A DNA stretch of 64,000 nucleotides, taken from contig CAWCCX010000010.1 in the NCBI GenBank assembly GCA_963794155.1, forward strand, positions 186,001-250,000, in the 5' to 3' direction. The position numbers and the translations under genes are program-made. Shown here one piece after another: positions 25,014 through 34,252 of this stretch. The stretch is from Roseiarcus sp963794155 (lineage in GTDB: Bacteria; Pseudomonadota; Alphaproteobacteria; Rhizobiales; Beijerinckiaceae). Each line of letters begins with the position of its first letter. The stretch's first letter is position 1. A model generated the notes under the pieces. It saw nothing but the letters and a program-made list of their open reading frames with translations, ran no database searches and had not been told where the DNA came from.

Positions 25014-25446
25014 GTCAAACCTCCCATTGTTAATCCCCGAGCAATCACTCGGGGTCTCACCCCCGAATGATTATGATCTCGGAATAATTCTCCACATTTT
25101 GAGTACTGGCATATCATTCTGGCAATTGCGCTGCAATTTCTTGACAAACTAGAGGCGATCGTCACAAAGTTATTTTAAGGAAAAGACAATCTATAAATAA
25201 TTGTTTATTGAACGCAATTTTATACATTGCCAAAGCCCATCTGTTGCCTCTGTATACTTGCATGCGTGACCCCCGGAGTTGCGACGACTACCCTGGCTCT
25301 GCCAGGCGCCACGATCCGCCCGCAGCCCCGCAGCCGCGGCAAGTCCGATGCGGCTCACCGCGGCGCGGCGAGAGCCTAGCTCAGGCGATGGAATTTCTTG
25401 CGCCGGGACGCCAGCAAGCCTATCTAGAGCAAAGGAGCCAAGCCCC
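25014..25446. promoter_or_regulatory. AT-rich intergenic region with leader hairpin
   Basis: This 430-base gap separates divergent genes. Positions 25036-25055 form a perfect hairpin (CCCCGAG, loop CAATCA, CTCGGGG) about 25 bases upstream of the minus-strand secreted-protein start, inside its likely leader. The part from 25080 to 25250 is far richer in A and T than the rest of the window and includes a TTGACA at 25140-25145. I could not pair it with a convincing -10 box. No gene is supported here. Confidence 0.4.
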
Positions 25447-26010
25447 ATGTTCATCCAGACCGAACCGACGCCCAATCCGGCGACCCTCAAGTTTCTGCCG
25501 GGACGCACGGTGATGGAGCAGGGTACGTTCGAGGCGCGCGATCTTGATCAAGCCGAGCGGTCGCCGCTCGCCAAGGCGTTGATGCAGCTGCCCGGCGTGA
25601 CCGGCGTTTTCTTCTCCGACGACTTCATTTCCGTGACCAAAGGCGAAGGCGAATGGCAGCACCTGCGGCCGGCGGTGCTCGGCGTCGTCACCGAATTCTA
25701 TCTTTCCGGCGCGCCGCTGATCGATGAGGGCGGCCCGGATGCGGTCGGCTCCGGCGAGTTCTTCGACCCGAAGGACGCCGAAACGGTCGAGGCGATCAAG
25801 GAATTGATCGAGACCCGGGTCAGGCCCGCGGTGGCGGGCGACGGCGGCGACATCATTTTCAAGGGTTTCCGCGACGGCGTGGTCTACCTCAAGATGAAGG
25901 GCGCGTGCTCCGGCTGCCCCTCTTCGACGGCAACGCTGAGACACGGAATTGAGAACCTTCTCAAGCACTTCGTTCCTGATGTTCAGACCGTGGAGCAGTT
26001 TGCGGGCTGA
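25447..26010 (+). CDS. NifU/NfuA-type iron-sulfur scaffold protein
   Basis: This 187-residue protein has an N-terminal Nfu_N domain (MFIQTEPTPNPATLKFLPG, DLPG-like LMQLPGVTGVFFSDDFISVT) and a C-terminal NifU-like domain. The latter shows RPAVAGDGGDIIFKGF and the cluster-binding GACSGCPSS (CxxC). Such proteins receive and pass on [4Fe-4S] clusters to target enzymes; the fused two-domain form is typical for alphaproteobacteria and mitochondria. ATG 25447 has an aaggag site. The serine dehydratase upstream is a potential client because it uses a [4Fe-4S] cluster, but adjacency may be chance. Confidence 0.93.
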   Translation: MFIQTEPTPNPATLKFLPGRTVMEQGTFEARDLDQAERSPLAKALMQLPGVTGVFFSDDFISVTKGEGEWQHLRPAVLGVVTEFYLSGAPLIDEGGPDAVGSGEFFDPKDAETVEAIKELIETRVRPAVAGDGGDIIFKGFRDGVVYLKMKGACSGCPSSTATLRHGIENLLKHFVPDVQTVEQFAG

Positions 26011-26037
26011 CGCCTCGCCGCCATCGAAGGTCGGCGG

Positions 26038-26604
26038 ATGTTCTATCGTTCGCTCTTCCCCTGCCTTTGGCTCGTTTTTGTCGCGATCTGGATCGCGATG
26101 GCGCGCGGCGGCAAGGTCGTCGCCGAGCGGGAGAGCGCCTTTTCTCGGCTCTCGCATTACTTGCCGCTGGCGATCGCAATCTACCTGATGGCGGCGCCCC
26201 ATGTTCCCTTAGGCCCCCTCAATGACCGCTTTGCGCCCTTGAGCCCATGGCTCGTGCGGCTCAGCGCGGCCCTGACTTTCGCGGGGATCGCCTTCGCCAT
26301 TTGGGCGCGAGTGTGGATCGCCGGCAACTGGAGCTCGGACGTCACGCTCAAGCGCGACCATGAGCTCATCGTCAACGGATCCTATCGGTGGGTCCGTCAT
26401 CCAATCTACACCGGCATCCTGCTCGGTCTCCTCGGAACCGCGCTCGCGGTCGGGGAGTGGCGCGGCCTGCTCGCCGTCGCATTCGCGGCCGCCGCATTCT
26501 GGCGCAAGCTCAAGATCGAAGAGGCCGTCATGCGCCGGCAATTTGGCGAAGGTTACGTCCGCTACGCCGCGCGAGCGCCGGCGCTGATTCCGTTCGTGCT
26601 GTGA
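26038..26604 (+). CDS. Isoprenylcysteine carboxylmethyltransferase-family membrane protein
   Basis: This 188-residue integral membrane protein has about five hydrophobic segments. Superfamily signatures include NWSSDVTLKRDHELIVNGSY, WVRHPIYTGILLG and EEAVMRRQFGEGYVRYAARA, which are the SAM-binding elements in the family. The substrate is unknown; bacterial members methylate lipids or small molecules rather than prenylated proteins. It follows the NifU-like gene with a 27-base gap and likely shares its transcript. The gene at 4364 belongs to the same superfamily but is not closely similar. Confidence 0.85.
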   Translation: MFYRSLFPCLWLVFVAIWIAMARGGKVVAERESAFSRLSHYLPLAIAIYLMAAPHVPLGPLNDRFAPLSPWLVRLSAALTFAGIAFAIWARVWIAGNWSSDVTLKRDHELIVNGSYRWVRHPIYTGILLGLLGTALAVGEWRGLLAVAFAAAAFWRKLKIEEAVMRRQFGEGYVRYAARAPALIPFVL

Positions 26605-26752
26605 GGCGCCGGGCGAGACGGTCGTTTCGACTGTGACCGCCATCACAGCCCGCCCGGCCAAACCGTGGTCTCGTTACTGGAGGGGCGGTTTCGCGCTCGA
26701 ACGGGGGGCTCCGCGCCGCTGAATAAGGCGCGCGTCCGGGGAAGGGCAAATT

Positions 26753-27919
26753 ATGGCTCATCCAGTCGACGTCGATGATATCATCCTCAACTTCGATCCG
26801 GCCAAACCGCACGCTCGCTTTCGAGCGATGGGGCTTCCCCCTGACATTCTGGTAGCCGAAGCGGCGTTGCCCTCGCCGCTGCCCTGGCCAAGCGGCGCTG
26901 CGCCAACGCCGACTCCGCTTGCGAAAGCTCCGTCCGAGAGCGCCGATCTTTCCCAGTTCAGGGGCTATGACGTGGTCGCCGTCACCTGGACGGCGGCGGA
27001 AGCGTCGGCGATGGCCACCCTGTTCACGCCCGGGCATCCTACCTCCGAGTGGTACGAATACCGTCATAACGTCGCCAATTATGTGCCGCTGGTGACCGGC
27101 ATCAAGGCGCCGTTCAACGACGCCCGAGCCGAAATGGCGCGGTATTACCACAGCCTCGGTCTTTACTTTCCTTGCACCATCCGCGGCAAGCGCGTGCTCC
27201 TGTTCAAGTCTGGCCTGCACCTCGACTACGATGGCCCGCAATTTCCGGTCCGCAGGCTGATGACCGAGATCGCCCAGGTGGTCGAGCCGAAAATGTTCAT
27301 CACCACCGGAACCGGCGGGGCCATCGGCGCGGACGTCAAGCTCGGCGATGTCGTGGTGGCGGGCACGGTCAAGTTCGACTGCAAGCACCAGTTCAAGAAC
27401 GAGCCCTGGGCGACGAAGAGCTACACGCCTTCCACCCTTCCCGCCGGCGCCCTCGCGGCGATGTCGCCAGCTCTAATGAGCGTCAACGCGTCACGAATTT
27501 CGGGCGCCAGAGCAACGCCTGAGATCTTCTCGTCTCCGGCCGACGCCGTGGTGACGACCGACGTCTTCGCCTTCGACGATTCCACCGATTACTACGGTCT
27601 CCAGGGCCTCGGCCGCGCCTGTGACATGGGCGACGCGATGGTCGCCGACGCCCTGCAAGCGTTCAGCTCGATGTCCTGGCATTCGATCCGAAACGCCTCG
27701 GACCCGCAGATGCCGAATCCGGACCATAAGATCAAAGAGGCGAGGGAGCAGTCGGGACTCATCTACGCCAAGTACGGCGGCCTCACGACCGCGGCGAGTC
27801 TCATCGCGACATGGGCAATCATCCAGGCGAGCGCTCATTCGGGAGGCTCAGCGGAACCGAGCACGATCTCCGCCGGGTACAAGCTCGGGCGGCTGTCGCC
27901 GGAGAAGCGAGGTCGCTAG
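26753..27919 (+). CDS. Nucleoside phosphorylase-superfamily-like protein
   Basis: This 388-residue cytoplasmic protein has an N-terminal Pro/Ala-rich segment of about 70 residues. The middle resembles the phosphorylase/nucleosidase fold: FRGYDVVAVTWTAAEA as the first strand, MFITTGTGGAIGADVKLGDVVV for the glycine-rich ribose/phosphate loop, VVTTDVFAFDD, then ACDMGDAMVADAL and SIRNASDPQ where the family has its ME-type ribose-binding and base-binding (SD) residues. The usual catalytic Glu of the ME motif is Gly here, so activity is uncertain. It is the first of three same-strand genes together with a papain-like and a sedolisin gene. Ribosome site: ggggaaggg. Confidence 0.65.
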   Translation: MAHPVDVDDIILNFDPAKPHARFRAMGLPPDILVAEAALPSPLPWPSGAAPTPTPLAKAPSESADLSQFRGYDVVAVTWTAAEASAMATLFTPGHPTSEWYEYRHNVANYVPLVTGIKAPFNDARAEMARYYHSLGLYFPCTIRGKRVLLFKSGLHLDYDGPQFPVRRLMTEIAQVVEPKMFITTGTGGAIGADVKLGDVVVAGTVKFDCKHQFKNEPWATKSYTPSTLPAGALAAMSPALMSVNASRISGARATPEIFSSPADAVVTTDVFAFDDSTDYYGLQGLGRACDMGDAMVADALQAFSSMSWHSIRNASDPQMPNPDHKIKEAREQSGLIYAKYGGLTTAASLIATWAIIQASAHSGGSAEPSTISAGYKLGRLSPEKRGR

Positions 27920-27941
27920 CAGACGGTTGAGGAGGATAGCC

Positions 27942-28745
27942 ATGGCAAAGGATACGGTCTCGCAAATGCATTTCAGACTCGGACGTCTGCCGCGTTCACA
28001 CGATCCCAGGATTCCGCATTTGAGCGCCTTGGTGGCGGGGAAGTCCTTGCCGCCGCCGCCGGCGCAGGTCGATTACACCAAGGGAATGCCAAAGAACCTC
28101 GGGATGATGCTGAACAACACGCTCGGCGATTGCACTTGCGCTGCGGTTTATCACGCTATCCAAGTGTGGACCTTCAACGCCAGCAAAGGCAAGTCGATGG
28201 AGACCGAGCCCGACTCCGACGTCGAGAAGCTCTACGAGCTAGCGTGCGGCTACAAGCCCCAGGCCGGCGGCGAAGGGCCGGGCGGAAATGAGCAGCATGT
28301 TCTCAAGTATCTGCTCAACACGGGCGCGCCCATCGGCCCCACCGGCCAGACGACGCAGAAGATCGACGCGTTCGTCGAGGTCGACCCGCGCAACACCGAT
28401 GACGTCAAGCGAACGATCAATGACTGCGGGCTGGCCTATATCGGCTTTAACGTCCCGCAATACATCGTCCCGACGAACAGCGCGCCGCCGTCGGTGTGGG
28501 ACGTCGAGAACACCAACGCCAAGATCGTCGGCGGACACGCCGTCGTCCTCCCCGGCTATACGGCTGCCGGCGCGCGTGTCATCTCGTGGGGACAGTATTA
28601 CACGATGACGTGGGCGTTCTTCGCCAAATATGTCGACGAGACCTACGCGATCGCCGACGGTTCCTGGATCAGCGGCGGCGGGAAGACCCCGGGCGGCCTC
28701 ACGCTGGCGGAACTCAAGACGCAAATGCAGGCGCTGACTGGGTAA
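27942..28745 (+). CDS. Papain-like cysteine protease-fold protein
   Basis: This 267-residue protein starts at ATG 27942 behind gaggagga, 22 bases after the previous gene. It has a candidate catalytic Cys in NNTLGDCTCAAVYHAIQ (Cys64/Cys66) and a candidate catalytic His in KIVGGHAVVLPGY (His199), followed by a WGQYYTMTWAFFAKYVDE strand and helix. The order and spacing match clan CA peptidases related to C1/C39, although the family is not one I can name. There is no signal peptide or propeptide-like inhibitor motif. It may be a peptidase, a transglutaminase-like amidase or an inactive homologue. Confidence 0.62.
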   Translation: MAKDTVSQMHFRLGRLPRSHDPRIPHLSALVAGKSLPPPPAQVDYTKGMPKNLGMMLNNTLGDCTCAAVYHAIQVWTFNASKGKSMETEPDSDVEKLYELACGYKPQAGGEGPGGNEQHVLKYLLNTGAPIGPTGQTTQKIDAFVEVDPRNTDDVKRTINDCGLAYIGFNVPQYIVPTNSAPPSVWDVENTNAKIVGGHAVVLPGYTAAGARVISWGQYYTMTWAFFAKYVDETYAIADGSWISGGGKTPGGLTLAELKTQMQALTG

Positions 28746-28904
28746 ATTCGGGCCTTCGCACGGCTCGATCGGCGGTGGACGGAGACTCGAGACTTGAGGT
28801 CGGTGGTGCGGTCGGCGCGAACCCTTCCACTGTCAGTTTGCCGCTCGCATCTTTGTTTTGGCTGTGAAGTGAGTGATTAGCATCAAAACCATAGGAGTTC
28901 AGAC

Positions 28905-30665
28905 ATGGCAAAATCCTCAAAGATGATCGCCGTTGCGGGAAGCAACAGGCCGCCATTGGACGGGGCCAAATTGCTCCGAAAGACAGATCCCAAGAAGTCA
29001 ATCACGGTGAGTATGTACCTTCGCACCAACCCGAACATGACGAGCCAGGCGAGGTCCACGATCGCAACCTTGAGCGAACAGCCGCCTCAGGAGCGGCGCT
29101 ATCTCTCGAAGCCGCAACTCGGCGCCATGTTCGGCGCCGATCCGCGAGAGATGCAGGCGGTCGAAGACTGGGCGAAGTCGTGCAAGCTCAAAGTGGTTGA
29201 AGCTGACGCCGCGAAGCGCCGGGTCAAAGTCTCGGGCTCGGTCGCGGCGATCGACAAGGTGTTCGACGTGCAGCTCAACGATTACCGCCACCCCGACGGT
29301 TATGAGTTCCGGGGGCGCGAGGGACAGGTGCACGTGCCCGAGAGCCTCTTCGGCATTGTCGAGAGCGTGCTCGGCCTCGACACCCGGCGGGTCGGTCGAT
29401 CACGGCTGCGCCGCCCGGTCATGCCCAAGTCCGAATGGCAAAAGATTGCCGCGGGCAAGGCCCGAAGTCGTCATCCCACTGGCTCGGGGTCCTCAGATCC
29501 GTGGCCCGGCACCTTTTTTCCGCCGCAAGTCGCAGAACTCTATGACTATCCGTCCAGCCTGACGGGCAAGGGCCAGAACGTCGCGATCATGTCGTTCAAT
29601 GGCGCGCCCGACGGAAACCCGCATGGCGGCTATAGCGCCGCCGCGCTCAAGACTTATTTCGCCAACGTGCTGGGCGGGACAATGCCCACCATCACCAACG
29701 TGGTCGTGATGGGCCCAGGCAACGACCCAGGACCCGATACGACTGCCTCCGACAACCAGGGCGATTCGACCGGCGAAGTGATGCTCGACGCCTGCGTCGT
29801 AGGTTCGGTCGCGCCAGACGCCAGCATCTTTATGTACTTCACCGAGTTCACGACCCAGGGATGGGTTGACGCTCTGCAGGACGCAATCGCGGGCGACAAC
29901 GACATCTCGGTGATCTCGATCAGCTACGGCAATCCCGAGGACGATCCTCAGGGCGCCTGGGATGCGCAGGGCGTGCAGACCGTGAACCAGGCGTTCCAGG
30001 CGGCCATCGCCGCCGGCATCACCATCTGTTGCGCTTCCGGGGACGACGGATCGAGCGACGGCGTGGCCAGCGGCGCGCACGTCGATTTCCCGGCCTCGAG
30101 CCCGTATGTGCTTGCGGTCGGCGGAACGAAGCTTACCGCTTCGAGCCTCTCTCCTCCCGAGATCGGGTCGGAAGTGGTGTGGAACGAGGTGGCGCAGCGC
30201 GCCGGCGCCACTGGCGGTGGCGTTTCCGCGCTGTTCACAAAACCCTCGTGGCAAGACGGCGTCAATGTGCCGCCGTCCGCCAATCCGCCGCACCAGATCG
30301 GCCGAGGCGTCCCGGACGTCGCCGCCGACGCCGACCCGTATAGCGGCGTGGTGGTCATGCACATCGACGGCAAGCACCTTGAACCGATCGGCGGCACCAG
30401 CGCCGCAACGCCGCTGTGGGCGTCGCTCATCGCCCGCTTGAACCAGGGCCTGAACGCACGCTGCGGCTTCATCAATCCCACGCTTTACGCCAAATGCGCG
30501 CACGGCGTGCTGAACGACATCACGAGCGGCAACAACGGCGCCTACTCCGCTGGCCCGGGCTGGGACGCCTGCACCGGCCTCGGCACGCCGCAGGGACAAA
30601 ATCTTCTGAAGGCGCTGTCGACGACCCCGACCGTCGCGAGCCGAAAAGTGTCGGCGCACGCCTGA
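28905..30665 (+). CDS. Sedolisin (S53) serine-carboxyl peptidase with pro-domain
   Basis: This 586-residue protein has a pro-kumamolisin activation domain at about residues 30-180 (VSMYLRTNP; VKVSGSVAAIDKVFDVQL) and a catalytic domain after FFPPQVAELYDYP at about residue 205. Catalytic residues are visible: Glu291 and Asp295 in STGEVMLDAC, Asp380 in CCASGDDGSSDG and Ser499 in GGTSAATP. The calcium site near the end is DITSGNN...GWDACTGLGTP. S53 peptidases are usually secreted and act at acid pH, but this one has no classical signal peptide. It is third in a same-strand series after the phosphorylase-like and papain-like genes, separated by about 160 bases. Confidence 0.92.
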   Translation: MAKSSKMIAVAGSNRPPLDGAKLLRKTDPKKSITVSMYLRTNPNMTSQARSTIATLSEQPPQERRYLSKPQLGAMFGADPREMQAVEDWAKSCKLKVVEADAAKRRVKVSGSVAAIDKVFDVQLNDYRHPDGYEFRGREGQVHVPESLFGIVESVLGLDTRRVGRSRLRRPVMPKSEWQKIAAGKARSRHPTGSGSSDPWPGTFFPPQVAELYDYPSSLTGKGQNVAIMSFNGAPDGNPHGGYSAAALKTYFANVLGGTMPTITNVVVMGPGNDPGPDTTASDNQGDSTGEVMLDACVVGSVAPDASIFMYFTEFTTQGWVDALQDAIAGDNDISVISISYGNPEDDPQGAWDAQGVQTVNQAFQAAIAAGITICCASGDDGSSDGVASGAHVDFPASSPYVLAVGGTKLTASSLSPPEIGSEVVWNEVAQRAGATGGGVSALFTKPSWQDGVNVPPSANPPHQIGRGVPDVAADADPYSGVVVMHIDGKHLEPIGGTSAATPLWASLIARLNQGLNARCGFINPTLYAKCAHGVLNDITSGNNGAYSAGPGWDACTGLGTPQGQNLLKALSTTPTVASRKVSAHA

Positions 30666-30755
30666 ACTGCGGCCAACCTCGGGGCGTTCCCAAAGAGCGC
30701 CCTGAGGCGGCGGACGTCAATCGCCATGGTCGCGGCCACGGCGACTTCGCCCGCC

Positions 30756-31451
30756 TCAATCCATCTCTCTCACCTGCCCGTCGCGGATGGTGACGCGGCG
30801 GTCCATCCGGGCGGCGAGATCCATGTTGTGGGTGGCGACCAGGGCTGCGAGGCCGCTCGCCTTGACCAGCGCCGCGAGGGTCGCGAACACGAGATCGGCG
30901 GTCTTTGGGTCGAGATTGCCTGTCGGCTCGTCGGCGAGCAGCACCCGCGGGCCATTGGCGACCGCGCGCGCGATCGCGACTCGCTGCTGTTCGCCGCCGG
31001 ACAGTTCCGCCGGCCGGTGGCTCTCGCGCTGGGCGAGGCCGAGATAGGCGAGGAGTTCGCGCCCGCGGCTCGCGGCCTGGGCGCGCGGCAGGCCCGCGAT
31101 CATCTGCGGCAGGACGAGATTCTCGAGCGCCGAGAATTCCGGCAAGAGGTGATGGAACTGGTAGACGAAGCCGATTTCGGTGCGCCTCAGCGCCGTCCGC
31201 CCGTCGTCGCTCATCGTCGAGGTCGCGGCGCCGCCGATCCACACTTCTCCGGCGTCGGGCCGCTCCAATAGGCCCGCCAGATGCAGAAGCGTCGACTTTC
31301 CCGCGCCGGACGGGGCGATCAGCGCCACCGACTGGCCGGGCGAGAGCTCGAGAGAAGCCCCGTTCAGGACCTCGACCGTCGTCTCGCCCCGCCCGTATCT
31401 TCGCTCGACGCTGTCGATGGCGAGCGCGGCGACGCGCGCGGCCTCATTCAT
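30756..31451 (-). CDS. lolD: Lipoprotein-releasing system ATP-binding protein
   Basis: This 231-residue ABC ATPase carries Walker A (APSGAGKST), the LolD-type FVYQFHHLLPEFSALEN segment, signature LSGGEQQR and Walker B VLLADEPTGNLD. It energises extraction of outer-membrane lipoproteins from the inner membrane with the LolC/E permease and LolA. It starts inside the end of lolC with an eight-base overlap, so translation is coupled. The order proS-lolC-lolD on one strand is widely conserved in alphaproteobacteria, supporting the assignment. Confidence 0.93.
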   Translation of the reverse strand: MNEAARVAALAIDSVERRYGRGETTVEVLNGASLELSPGQSVALIAPSGAGKSTLLHLAGLLERPDAGEVWIGGAATSTMSDDGRTALRRTEIGFVYQFHHLLPEFSALENLVLPQMIAGLPRAQAASRGRELLAYLGLAQRESHRPAELSGGEQQRVAIARAVANGPRVLLADEPTGNLDPKTADLVFATLAALVKASGLAALVATHNMDLAARMDRRVTIRDGQVREMD

Positions 31452-32743
31452 AGCGCAGCGCCTCGACCGGATCGAGCTTGGCCGCGCGCCAGGACGGATA
31501 GATCGTCGCCGCCAGAGACAGGATCAGCGCCATCGCGACGACCGCGACGACGTCCGTGGTCTCGACCCGCGAAGGCAGCTGCGACAGGAAATAGAATTCG
31601 GACGGAAAAAGATTGGCGCCGGTGAGCCAGCTCAGGCCCTTTCGGATCGGCTCGACATTGTAGGCGACGACAAGGCCAAGAATGAGACCGACGGCGGTGC
31701 CGACGAACCCGATCGTCGCTCCGGTGATGAGAAAGATGCGCATGATCGCGCCGCGCGTCGCGCCCATCGTGCGCAGAACCGCAATCGCGCGCGCCTTGTC
31801 CTGCACCAGCATGATGAGGCCGGAGATGATGTTGAGCGCGGCCACCAGCATAATGAGAGTCAGAATGGCGAACATGACGTTGCTCTCGACCGCCAAGACG
31901 TCGAAGAAACTGCGGTTGAGCTGGCGCCAGTCGGTATCGATCATCGGCCGCTGCTGCGCCGGCTCGATTGCGCGCCGCATTGCGTCCATGTCGTCCGGAT
32001 CGGCGACGTAGACTTCGATCACGCTCGCCTCGCCGTCCTGGTTGAAGAACGTCTGCGCCTCGGCGAGCGGCATGAAGATGAAAGTGTTGTCAAAGGTGGT
32101 CATGCCGATCTGGAAAATCGCCGCTACAGGATAGGACTTGATGCGCGGCGTGACGCCGAACGGCGTTTCGGCGCCATGGGGGGCGATGATCGTCACCTTG
32201 TCGCCGACCCTCAGACTCAAGTGCTCCGCGAGCTTGGCGCCGACCGCAACCCCACGCCCGGAATCAAAGCCGTCGAGCGAGCCTTGGGTGATGTGGCCGG
32301 CGACGCCCGGCAGGCGGGCAAGATCCTGCCCGCGTACGCCCCTGACCAGTACGCCGGACGAGCCATAGGGGGAACTCGCGAACGCCTGGCCCTCGACCAG
32401 CGGCAGCGCCAGGGTGACGCCCGGAACCTTGCTCACCCGCTGCGCCACCGCGTCGTAGTCGGTCAGCGGCGTCTCGAACTCCTTGCAGGAACATGTGGCC
32501 GTTGAGGCCGATCATCTTGTCCATCAGGTCATGGCGGAAGCCGTTCATCACCGACATGACGACGATCAGCGCCGCGACGCCGAGAACGATGCCGAGGAAA
32601 GAGAATCCAGCGATGACCGAGATCGAACGCTGAGCGTTGCGGGCGCGAAGATAGCGAAAGGCGACCATCCACTCGAAGGCCGAGAAGGCCCGCGTCGCCG
32701 GCGCCGTCTCGGGTGCGGCCGCCTCGACCGCGATCGCCGTCAC
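31444..32743 (-). CDS. lolC: Lipoprotein-releasing system permease (frameshifted)
   Basis: This is the LolC/LolE family permease: N-terminal helix (ISVIAGFSFLGIVLGVAALI), a large periplasmic loop (LTDYDAVAQRVSKVPGV ...), and three C-terminal helices ending DPVEALRYE. It starts at GTG 32743, overlapping the proS stop (GTGA). The frame breaks at about 32476-32487. Either removing one T from GAGTTC (giving LQGVETPLTDYD) or one A from CAAGG (LQEFETPLTDYD) restores a single protein of about 432 residues. As an essential function, it is unlikely to be truly inactive, so a sequence error is suspected. Confidence 0.9.
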
Positions 32744-34074
32744 GTCGCGCCTTTCCCGCCGAGCCGGTCGATTGCCGAATCAAGGCTCAAGAGCTCGCGC
32801 TCGCCGCCGCGGCGGTTTTTGAGCTCGACCTTTCCCTCAGCCAGTCTCTTGGGGCCGACGATCGCCTGGAGCGGCGCCCCGACCAGATCCATGGCGGCGA
32901 ATTTCGCTCCGGGGCGCTCGTCGCGATCGTCGTAGAGAACGTCGACCCCGGCGCTCTCGAGCGAGGCATGCATGCGCGAGCAAGCCGCGTCGCAGGCCGA
33001 ATCGCCGACCTTCAGATTGATGAGGCCGACGCGGAAGGGGGCGACCGCCTCCGGCCAGATTGGGCCGTTGTCGTCGTGGTTGGCCTCGATCAGGGCCGCC
33101 GCGAGCCGGGTCGGGCCGATGCCGTACGAGCCCATGTGCACCGGATGCTCCCTGCCGTCCGGACCGTTGACGACCGCTTTCATTGGGCTCGAATACTTGG
33201 TCCCGAAGTAGAAAATATGGCCGACCTCGATTCCGCGGGCGGAAATCCGGTCTTTGGGATCGAGCCGCTCGAACGCGGCGGGATCGTGTTTCTCCGACGT
33301 CGCCGCATAGAGCGAGGTCCATTTGTCGACCACCGCCTGCATCGTCTCGGCGTTGTCGAAATCGACGTCCTCGGGCGGGGTCTGAAACTTAAGATAGTCG
33401 CGATGGCAGAACACCTCGCTCTCGCCGGTCGAAGCGAGAATGAGGAACTCATGGCTGAGGTCGCCGCCGATCGGACCGGATTCGGCGCGCATCGGAATGG
33501 CGGTGAGGCCAAGGCGAGCGAAGGTGCGCAGGTAGGCGTTGAACATCTTGTTGTAGGAGTGGCGCGCGCCGGCCTGGTCGAGGTCGAATGAATAGGCGTC
33601 CTTCATCAGGAACTCGCGCGAGCGCATGACGCCGAAGCGCGGCCTGACCTCGTCGCGGAATTTCCACTGGATATGGTAGAGGTTGAGCGGCAGGTCCTTG
33701 TAGGACCGGATGGAGGCGCGGAAGATTTCGGTGATCATCTCCTCGTTGGTCGGCCCGTACAGCATGTCGCGCTCGTGCCGATCGCGGATGCGCAGCATCT
33801 CCTTGCCGTAATCGTCGTAGCGTCCGGATTCGCGCCACAAGTCCGCCGACTGGATGGTCGGCATCAAGACCTCGATCGCCCCTGCCCGGTTCTGCTCCTC
33901 ACGCACGATAGCGCAGATCTTGTGCAGGACTCTCACTCCGAGCGGCAGCCAGGCATAGCTGCCCGCAGCCTCTTGCCGGATCATGCCGGAGCGCAGCATC
34001 AGCCGGTGCGAGACGATCTCCGCCTCTTTCGGCGTCTCCTTGAGGATCGGCAGGAAATAGCGGGAAAGACGCAT
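32740..34074 (-). CDS. proS: Prolyl-tRNA synthetase
   Basis: This 444-residue class II aminoacyl-tRNA synthetase charges tRNA-Pro. Motif 1 is around MRSGMIRQEAAGSYAWLPLG, motif 2 is FRDEVRPRFGVMRSREFLMKD and motif 3 lies in GSYGIGPTRLAAA. It lacks the long INS editing domain, which marks the short alphaproteobacterial type, and has the normal anticodon-binding C-terminal domain (FRVGLINLKVGD; RPGAKFAAMDLVGAPLQ). It is the first gene of the proS-lolC-lolD operon. Confidence 0.96.
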   Translation of the reverse strand: MRLSRYFLPILKETPKEAEIVSHRLMLRSGMIRQEAAGSYAWLPLGVRVLHKICAIVREEQNRAGAIEVLMPTIQSADLWRESGRYDDYGKEMLRIRDRHERDMLYGPTNEEMITEIFRASIRSYKDLPLNLYHIQWKFRDEVRPRFGVMRSREFLMKDAYSFDLDQAGARHSYNKMFNAYLRTFARLGLTAIPMRAESGPIGGDLSHEFLILASTGESEVFCHRDYLKFQTPPEDVDFDNAETMQAVVDKWTSLYAATSEKHDPAAFERLDPKDRISARGIEVGHIFYFGTKYSSPMKAVVNGPDGREHPVHMGSYGIGPTRLAAALIEANHDDNGPIWPEAVAPFRVGLINLKVGDSACDAACSRMHASLESAGVDVLYDDRDERPGAKFAAMDLVGAPLQAIVGPKRLAEGKVELKNRRGGERELLSLDSAIDRLGGKGAT

Positions 34075-34218
34075 TATGCTTCCTGGGCGTTCGATTCGGC
34101 GCGGCGCACGGGCGCGCTCCTATTGAGGCCTAAGCGCCGCCTTGACAAGTTCCGACCCCCTTGCCGCAAGTATCGCTTGTCGCGCCAAAACTGAGACCCG
34201 ACCCCGCCGCCATCAATC

Positions 34219-34247
34219 TTGACGAACGTCGTTTACGTAACTACGAA
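34219..34247 (+). promoter_or_regulatory. Candidate promoter of the damaged brnTA pair
   Basis: TTGACG (34219-34224), a 17-base spacer and TACGAA (34242-34247) precede a GTG at 34253 by five bases. The spacing between box and start codon is the same as for the brnT gene at 23010. A near palindrome, GTTTACGTAAC, sits in the spacer and could be an operator. Confidence 0.5.
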
Positions 34248-34252
34248 AACTC

